Part shown: in pieces, positions 57,147 through 64,000 of the stretch
Layout: each line of letters opens with the position of its first letter
How positions within the stretch are numbered: the first letter of the stretch is position 1
Source of the DNA: Amorphochlora amoebiformis
Taxonomy: Eukaryota; Cercozoa; Chlorarachniophyceae
Direction: 5' to 3'
Assembly (NCBI GenBank): GCA_054601695.1
Contig: BAAHQB010000147.1
Coordinates: 1-64,000, forward strand
DNA: 64,000 nucleotides
Notes under the pieces: model-generated
What the model was told of the DNA's origin: nothing
The model's input: the letters and a program-made list of their open reading frames with translations, nothing else
Databases searched by the model: none
Made by a program: the position numbers and the translations under genes

Positions 57147-57450
57147 TACTAGATACGTATACTCTGGTATATATGCACTGTAGTCGTACGTACGTACGTA
57201 CGTGAGTACGCATGCATATGTAAATATTAACTTGCTATAGGTGCGATATACTAGTTAAACTAATTAAGCTCGCTATCTCTTGTATATCGCACCTATAGCA
57301 AGTTAATATTTACATATACATGCGTACTCACGTACGTACGCTCTTGTATATCGCACCTATAGCAAGTTAATATTTACATATCCATGCGTACTCACGTACG
57401 TACGTACGTACGTCTACGGTGCATATATACCAGAGTATACGTATCTAGTA
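57147..57450. repeat. Foldback element with long inverted arms
   Basis: The left arm 57147-57250 is the reverse complement of the right-hand sequence. The outer 30 nt (57147-57176 against 57421-57450) pair perfectly, and the inner CGTGAGTACGCATGCATATG through TATAGGTGCGATATA pairs with 57283-57333. The right arm contains a second tandem copy of its inner part (57344-57405). A short non-paired loop of about 32 nt separates the arms. The arms include (CGTA)n. No coding frame. Consistent with a foldback transposon or a palindrome-prone locus. Confidence 0.8.
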
Positions 57451-57725
57451 TGGTTGATTCTATCTAGTTAAAGTATATATCAGAGTCACACAATTGGCTT
57501 TACACAACAGGGTAGGAAGAGTATTCTGTTAACCAACTGATTGCAAAATTGACTTTGTGAGCCCAGCGCTTTTTGTTAAAAAAATATCTATTTTTTCGCT
57601 ACTGTATGTGTATGTATGTGCAGCTGGCATATCGATCGATCATGATTCCAAATTACAACTGTCCTGGAAAACTTTTCTCTCTCTCCCGAACTACACACCA
57701 GCTTAAACGGACTAACTCTGTCTCT

Positions 57726-57774
<49 letters not shown>

Positions 57775-57836
57775 CAGATATCAAACGTATGAGTATACGA
57801 ATGAATATAAGCGTATAGGTATGTGTTAACAAAGCT

Positions 57837-58033
57837 TTAGTTATGTAAGAGGCCTTCATCGACGTTTGACTTAATAATTTTGCGCAGAAGTTCAGGACTG
57901 AAATAGTATCATACAAACATACATATGTTCCATATATATATATCTATATATGTATATATACATATGTATATACATATATATATATATATATATATTGTAT
58001 ATAGTCTTACAGTTATTACAATACATATTATAC

Positions 58034-58096
<63 letters not shown>

Positions 58097-58231
58097 AAAT
58101 ATACACGCAAATAGGTCAATAGATATGGGTAGTCTCATATACATATATATATATATATATATATATGTTAAATATACACATATAGGTCAATAGATATGGG
58201 TTGTCCCATAGGTCAATAGATATGGGTAGTC

Positions 58232-58275
<44 letters not shown>

Positions 58276-58390
58276 GTTAAATATACACATATAGGTCAAT
58301 AGATATGGGTAGTCTCAACGACCTTGGCACTAATATGTGTAAATCATATTTACATATATTATATATGTATGTATATATTATATATACATG

Positions 58391-58435
<45 letters not shown>

Positions 58436-58498
58436 GTATACATTAATACAGACTTACCTATGTACAGTTACACTCAGTATGATAAATATATACATATT

Positions 58499-58529
<31 letters not shown>

Positions 58530-58538
58530 GTATGTATG

Positions 58539-58577
<39 letters not shown>

Positions 58578-59144
58578 ATACAAAATCAGCCTAGCAAGTA
58601 AATTTAGGCAATTCCAACCCTTTCCATTTCTTCCAAATCCGCCCGAAAGCAGATAGTTGAATGTCAATAACTGAAAAAACACGCACATTTCTCGTCTTTT
58701 CATAGGCCTAGACCAGACTTCGGATTCCTAAGGAGTCTAGCTCTAACTCCAAAAAGAGTTCACAGATGCCATATCTCTAATTCTAAATCTCTAATCCTAA
58801 ATCTCTAATCCTTAATCTTTAATCCTAAATCTCTAATTCTAACTCTCTTCAGAACCACATATATATATATATATATATAGACATAATTTTCATACATATA
58901 ACATACAACATATCCCAAAAAAAATCAACACACACAAACTCACTTTAAAAAAAAAAAAAAAAAAAACACAGTATATACCAGTAAAAAAAAAAGGAATCAA
59001 ATATGGATATAATACACAAACATATGTAAACAATATATATATATATATATATATATATCTAAACCTGGAGGATTTTTGGAACGAGTGCGAGGGCTGAAGT
59101 CAGATTGTGAATCTATGACGTATAGTAACGTACATATATAATAT

Positions 59145-59234
<90 letters not shown>

Positions 59235-59305
59235 GCGCCTCGCAAACTGCGTCACTGGGATTGAATCCGACCTAATTTTGGATATTATTCTATTTATATA
59301 GGTTT

Positions 59306-59339
<34 letters not shown>

Positions 59340-59402
59340 CACACATATATATATATATAATGCATATATATATATGTGTGTGTGTGTATGTATATAATCT
59401 AG

Positions 59403-59447
<45 letters not shown>

Positions 59448-59789
59448 CATGCACCAGTAGCATTGGTATCTATGAGATGTAGATGTGTCAGCGAGTTGAA
59501 TGTATTGACATATGTATGTGTGAATTTATATATACATATATTATATACACACATATACATATATATATATATATATATATTATTAATGCATATATATATT
59601 ATATATGTATATATGTGTATACTATATATGCATATATGTGTATATATATGTATATATTATGTACTATGTATAACATTATATATACATCTAATATATATAT
59701 ATACATATGTATATATGCTTTATATATAAGGGTGTATATATAAAAATATGCGCATTTAAGTATGCAGGCTTGTATGTAAGAATTTATAT

Positions 59790-59840
<51 letters not shown>

Positions 59841-59847
59841 TATATAC

Positions 59848-59913
<66 letters not shown>

Positions 59914-60076
59914 TACATGTACATATATATATATATATATGTATTATATTATATTATATGTATATATATATATCTACATTCATATATACATATATGTATT
60001 TATGTATATGTATAAATATATACACAAACATATTTTTCAAACGTGAATATATTATATGTACATATATATATATGTA

Positions 60077-60116
<40 letters not shown>

Positions 60117-60118
60117 CA

Positions 60119-60150
<32 letters not shown>

Positions 60151-60197
60151 GATATATACCTGAAATCCAATGCAGGAAAACAAACATGTAAATATAC

Positions 60198-60243
<46 letters not shown>

Positions 60244-60604
60244 TTGTACTCTTCAACATGTGAATATATTATGTATATATATACCTGAAATCCGATGCAA
60301 AAAGAAAAACGGTCGCAATGGCTCTTTGCACCCTTCGATATATATATATATATATATTATATATATGTATATGTATATATATATATTTATACATATGTAT
60401 ATATGTATATATATATATGTATTTATCTATATTTATATATATATATATAGTATTTATTAGATATATATATGTATATATATATATAGAGTATTTATTAGAT
60501 ATATATATATGTAATATACATATATATATATATATAATTATATATATATATATTTATATATATATATATGTGTGATTATTATATATATGTATATGTATAT
60601 GTGT

Positions 60605-60676
<72 letters not shown>

Positions 60677-60962
60677 CAATGTTATATATGTAAACATATA
60701 ATATATATATAAACATGTATATATATATATATATATATGTTTATATATATGTATGTATGTATGTGAATATTAATATTCCTACGTATGTAAACACATACAT
60801 GTATTATACATATTTATACATATATATTGTATATATAATATATATATATATATTCAATTTTTTTTTTAATATGTATCCAAACCCATACAAATATAGAGTT
60901 GAGGTATGTATGTATATATGTATGTATGTGTATGTATATGTATATGTATGTGTATATGTATG

Positions 60963-60994
<32 letters not shown>

Positions 60995-61048
60995 CATACA
61001 TACATACATATGTATATGTATATGTATATGTGTGTGTATATGTATTTG

Positions 61049-61120
<72 letters not shown>

Positions 61121-61283
61121 CATATATATACATGTACAATATAAATTCATTCACATCCCTTATATCTCAAATAACCTGATAGCTTTTTGTTCGCTGCGTA
61201 TAATTTGAAAGTCACGGAGCTCGCAGCATAGCACGTGTCGGAAATGCGCCGATATGAAACTCCTCTTTGTCACACAACTCCAT
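57837..61283 (-). CDS. Unrecognised protein of about 102 residues, 6 exons
   Basis: Minus exons: 61283-61235 ([16 protein letters not shown]), 60332-60285 ([15 protein letters not shown]), 59093-59065 (LALVPKILQ), 58746-58714 ([11 protein letters not shown]), 58670-58582 ([15 protein letters not shown] and [12 protein letters not shown]) and 57897-57837 ([22 protein letters not shown]). All five junctions are phase-exact, which is the main support. The product has one long Leu-rich, fairly hydrophobic helical stretch in the middle and charged ends; a small membrane-associated or helical protein is possible. I recognise no family. Exons 3-5 are also phase-consistent in a second frame ending in TAG at 58,594, so that alternative remains open. 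An island at 61,484-61,590 reads in frame and could be an upstream exon. Confidence 0.5.
58093..58317 (+). repeat. Minisatellite with unit TTAAATATACAC...GGTCAATAGATATGGGT
   Basis: The phrase GGTCAATAGATATGGG occurs four times (near 58114, 58184, 58203 and 58291), three of them preceded by GTTAAATATACAC and a TA tract. It lies in an intron of the unrecognised minus gene. Confidence 0.75.
58773..58850 (+). repeat. Tandem array of a CTAATCCTAAATCT-type unit
   Basis: About five imperfect copies of a 13-14 nt unit, close to 58714-58746, the fourth exon of the minus gene. The unit resembles a mutated CCCTAA telomere repeat. Confidence 0.7.
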
Positions 61284-61604
61284 TGTTGAGTTCACTTCGT
61301 TCTTGCCTCTCTATAGAGCATGTATAGCAGAATGTATATTTTCATGTGAATGTAGATATTTTTTCGGAATGTGTACGTGTACATAATATTATATAATATA
61401 TAAATAATATATATATATTTATTATCACTGATATATATATATATATATATATATATGGATGCGATATTCAACATCCACGTGGTGTACCTAGCACTGTCTT
61501 GTTAGATTTTCGAGATTTTAACATCTGCTGAAGACCTATTCGTAGATGGTTTTGCGAGAGTCTGAGCCGTGTGTAGTGCAACCACTTTCTGACAGTGCAG
61601 TTTG

Positions 61605-61931
61605 CAATAAGGGATTAAAAATTGCACGAATCCTTTCCAGCCGCTCGACTTGGCCCAATCAGGCCCCGCCCCAACAATGAAATATTAACGAAAATGTGTA
61701 ATTATGAGTAGGGGGTGAACACTTTCTTTCCAAAAGCCATGGAGACCAAACCATCAAGAATCGATTTCCAATAAGGGACTAAAAATTTCACGAATCCTTT
61801 CGAGCCGCTCGGCTTGGCCCAATCAGGCCCCGCCCCAACAAACGAAATATTAGCGAAAATGTGTAATTATGAGTAGGGGGTAGATACTTTCTTTCCAAAC
61901 GGCACTGGAGACCCGACCATCAAGAATCGAT
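61605..61931 (-). promoter_or_regulatory. Tandemly duplicated putative promoter block with CCAAT and GC boxes
   Basis: Two copies (61605-61766 and 61769-61931) of a roughly 160-nt unit are about 90% alike by eye. Each contains CCCAATCAGGCCCCGCCCC, at 61654-61672 and 61818-61836, combining a CCAAT box and a GC-box core. The block lies 320-650 nt upstream of the ATG at 61283 and just downstream of another gene's stop. Both elements work in either orientation in animals, fungi and plants. Promoter function is inferred from position and motif. Confidence 0.45.
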
Positions 61932-61980
61932 ATTTCATGCCGAGAAATTGTTTTCTTTCTTTGTCTGTCAACACGTCATG

Positions 61981-62170
61981 TCACTCAGTCAGGTCACACT
62001 CCAGCCGTCCTGTCTTCTTGTCACTATACTCTGTCACTGTCACGTTCCCTTCTTCACTTCGCACCGAGAAAAAGAGCGAGAGATATTCTCGCGTCACCTT
62101 CACCCCCCCAGGTGGCTTGTTGAAGCGGACTAGGTGAATTCTTGCAGACGCCTGGCGCGTATGTATATAT
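61981..62170 (-). CDS. Terminal exon of an unrecognised minus-strand gene
   Basis: The acceptor at 62171-62173 follows a run of about a dozen pyrimidines (seen as poly-A on the plus strand). The open frame then reads YIHTRQASARIHLVRFNKPP, GGVKVTREYLSLFFSVRSEE and GNVTVTEYSDKKTGRLECDL, then TE and TGA at 61983-61981. That is 62 residues with beta-strand alternation and no low complexity. It ends about 50 nt before the duplicated CCAAT/GC-box block, so the two genes are arranged head to tail. No family recognised. Confidence 0.55.
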
Positions 62171-62173
62171 CTG

Positions 62174-63004
62174 CATGACACGGAAAAAAAAAAAAGAGAT
62201 TTGAGAAATGTGCCGGCGGCTAGAATGGTTGTCATTGAGCGTGACACATACAGTGATCACAGACCCGAGTCAGCCCGGGTGGATTACTTGACAGACAGGA
62301 GAATGCATATACATACTGTCACATGTAATATTGTATCATGACAGCTATCGTGGCACGTGTGCGTGAGAGGCCAATGCGGGACTTGGGGCATACTGGGCAT
62401 AGTGCTATGACTGTAGTAGGGTATCCGTATGATATAACTAGTGCGCGTATAATACAGTCTAGAACCATCATCAGTGCAATGCATTGATCCTGGCCACTGA
62501 CTCGATGATAGATAGTACGTAGTACCGTTACTACCGTACACTCATGCTGTCGGCATGCAGGTATGTACAATCGCAGTAAGACTCTGTCGCGGCCAACAGA
62601 GTTTACCAAGTAACGTCAAGACGTACTAGACGCAGAAACATCAGGAACCTAGGAAAACATTCGAGCGCATATATATATATATATACTAGTAGTATCTAGG
62701 ACTACTATCTAGACTACTACTAGTATTAATAGTCTAATCTACTAGATCTAGCTGGTCACGGTACTGTAGTAGCTAGTGTATAATGTAGATCATGACTGAT
62801 ACTAGTTGATCATTACGATTACATTACAATTACTAATTCAGTAACGGGTAGTAACGGGTATAAATCATGCAGTATACATGGCACGCGTGCGCATTACCTC
62901 GAGATTACTAATACTAAGTTCTAAATATAGAGATTACTATGATTTATACCACATCGGACTCTTTGCTGGTGTAGGCAAATCTAAATGTATAATCGATTCT
63001 AAAC
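62174..63004. other. Probable intron and intergenic sequence of the right-edge minus gene
   Basis: Ordinary composition to 62,660, then a CTAG-rich segment. A 96-codon minus frame (62609-62319, beginning VNSVGRDRVLLRLYIPACRQ) is open but has no domain, so I leave it unassigned. A small minus island near 62,600 reads YVLTLL between AG and GT. Confidence 0.35.
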
Positions 63005-63068
63005 CTAATGGGTGAGAGGCGTGCAAATCCCCGGATAAGCGTCTATCCACGATTTCCTGGGGGACCAC
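63005..63068 (-). CDS. Candidate exon of the right-edge minus gene
   Basis: Minus reading: acceptor cgtcttcag, donor gtttag, peptide VVPQEIVDRRLSGDLHASHP. The plus strand of the same island is equally open and begins with ATG (GERRANPRISVYPRFPGG, donor gtatat at 63,079), so it could instead be the first exon of a plus-strand gene. Strand unresolved. Confidence 0.35.
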
Positions 63069-63199
63069 CTGAAGACGGTATATATTATATATATATATAT
63101 ATGTATAAATGTGTGTGTGTGTGTAAGTATAGTGTATTTATAACTGTATATGTGTGTGTGAATGTATCAGTGTATGTGCGTACAATAGCTTTACATAAT

Positions 63200-63255
63200 A
63201 GAATGTTAGGGTTAGGGCTGGGCTTCGGTTAGGTTTAAGAGTTAGGTTTAATACC
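63200..63255 (+). repeat. TTAGGG-type telomere-like stretch
   Basis: Contains gttagggttagggctggg followed by ggttaggtttaagagtta. Orientation is opposite to the copies at 7 and 37 kb and the same as that at 47.6 kb. Confidence 0.55.
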
Positions 63256-63361
63256 GTGGATATTCTAGTTGGCGATTTATTTTTTCTAGCCTGGTTTTTT
63301 TAAGTGATGTATTGATTAAATTTTTACTCATGTGTGCATATTTATATGTATGTAAATATAT

Positions 63362-63442
<81 letters not shown>

Positions 63443-63597
63443 GAACTGAATAAATATATCTACATATTTATGTATACTATTTATTATTCCATAGATAAAC
63501 AAACACTTAGACATATTGTAAATGTAGATATTTGTACATGTACATCTCATGGTTATAATTATTTATCATAACAACTACAAATAAATACGGATATAAC

Positions 63598-63641
<44 letters not shown>

Positions 63642-63705
63642 CTTATTTATTTCAATATACATATGCTATAAGTATACACAATATATGAACAGACACACAC
63701 GTGTA

Positions 63706-63790
<85 letters not shown>

Positions 63791-63816
63791 ATATATTTAA
63801 AGTTAATTTGATATAC

Positions 63817-63872
63817 TGGCAGAATTGAAGCTGGCTTTCGTCCTTCTTAGAAAAAGCTTTTAAATGATAATC
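63817..63872 (-). CDS. Candidate exon of the right-edge minus gene
   Basis: Bounded on the minus strand by the acceptor cactag and donor gtatat; reads DYHLKAFSKKDESQLQFC in phase 0 to 2. Only this frame looks protein-like. It would lie upstream of the 62 kb terminal exon, but the exons between have not been joined in phase. Confidence 0.42.
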
Positions 63873-63875
63873 CTA

Positions 63876-63935
<60 letters not shown>

Positions 63936-64000
63936 ACATGATGTACATAAGATTAGGGACAGATTCTGTTTTTTTCTTTTTTCATCTTAAAAAAACAAAG

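Noticed and set aside
60156-60184. A second copy of the donor end of minus exon 2 (ACCTGAAATCCAATGC)
   Set aside because: Resembles the exon at 60285-60332 but lacks the coding part and a usable acceptor; probably another decayed duplicate.

Overview
The window is nuclear DNA of an intron-dense eukaryote, very probably a protist. Short islands of ordinary-composition sequence, mostly 25-100 nt, sit in a sea of (TA)n and mixed TA/TG/TACA microsatellite. Nearly every island is bounded by AG on its left and GT on its right (or the mirror image on the minus strand). Joined in order, the islands keep a continuous reading frame with matching intron phases. I read this as genes made of micro-exons whose introns are largely TA repeat. 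Standard-code stops (TAA, TGA) are used. Nothing here fixes the lineage, so I do not name one. All gene models were built by eye from splice signals and phase.

Layout. (1) Plus strand, before 467 to about 35.0 kb: about 69 exons of a polycystin-1/PKDREJ-like membrane receptor. In order it has an REJ module, a helical region, a GPS autoproteolysis motif with most cysteines lost, a first membrane helix directly after it, a short loop with no PLAT domain, several more helices, long charged loops and a C-terminal tail. I see no polycystin pore module. (2) Minus strand, 45,788 to 38,071: a single-domain globin in 11 exons with a clear helix-F histidine. (3) Plus strand, 48,940 to 56,214: an 838-residue ankyrin-repeat protein with an NPF/FG-containing N-terminus and one unusually large GC-richer exon of 1,770 nt. 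(4) Minus strand, 61,283 to 57,837: a roughly 102-residue protein of unknown family in six phase-matched exons. It is preceded by a tandemly duplicated block carrying CCAAT and GC-box sequences. (5) Minus strand, from beyond the right edge to 61,981: the 3' end of a further unrecognised gene.

Between and inside genes there is an interspersed repeat family with terminal ATTGTTA/TAACAAT ends (three clear copies), a foldback element at 57.1-57.5 kb, CTAG-rich low-complexity segments, degenerate CCCTAA telomere-like stretches, long polypurine/polypyrimidine tracts and a 30-nt poly-C run. The receptor gene also shows repeated local duplication of exon-containing segments. One pair is intact and in phase; the others are decayed.

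The genes do not form an obvious pathway. The receptor is presumably a surface or flagellar sensor, the globin a cytosolic heme protein and the ankyrin protein a scaffold. The most unusual biology here is the gene architecture: self-complementary UA-repeat introns around tiny exons. Almost all long open frames in the window are TA-repeat (YIYI) or polypyrimidine artefacts.
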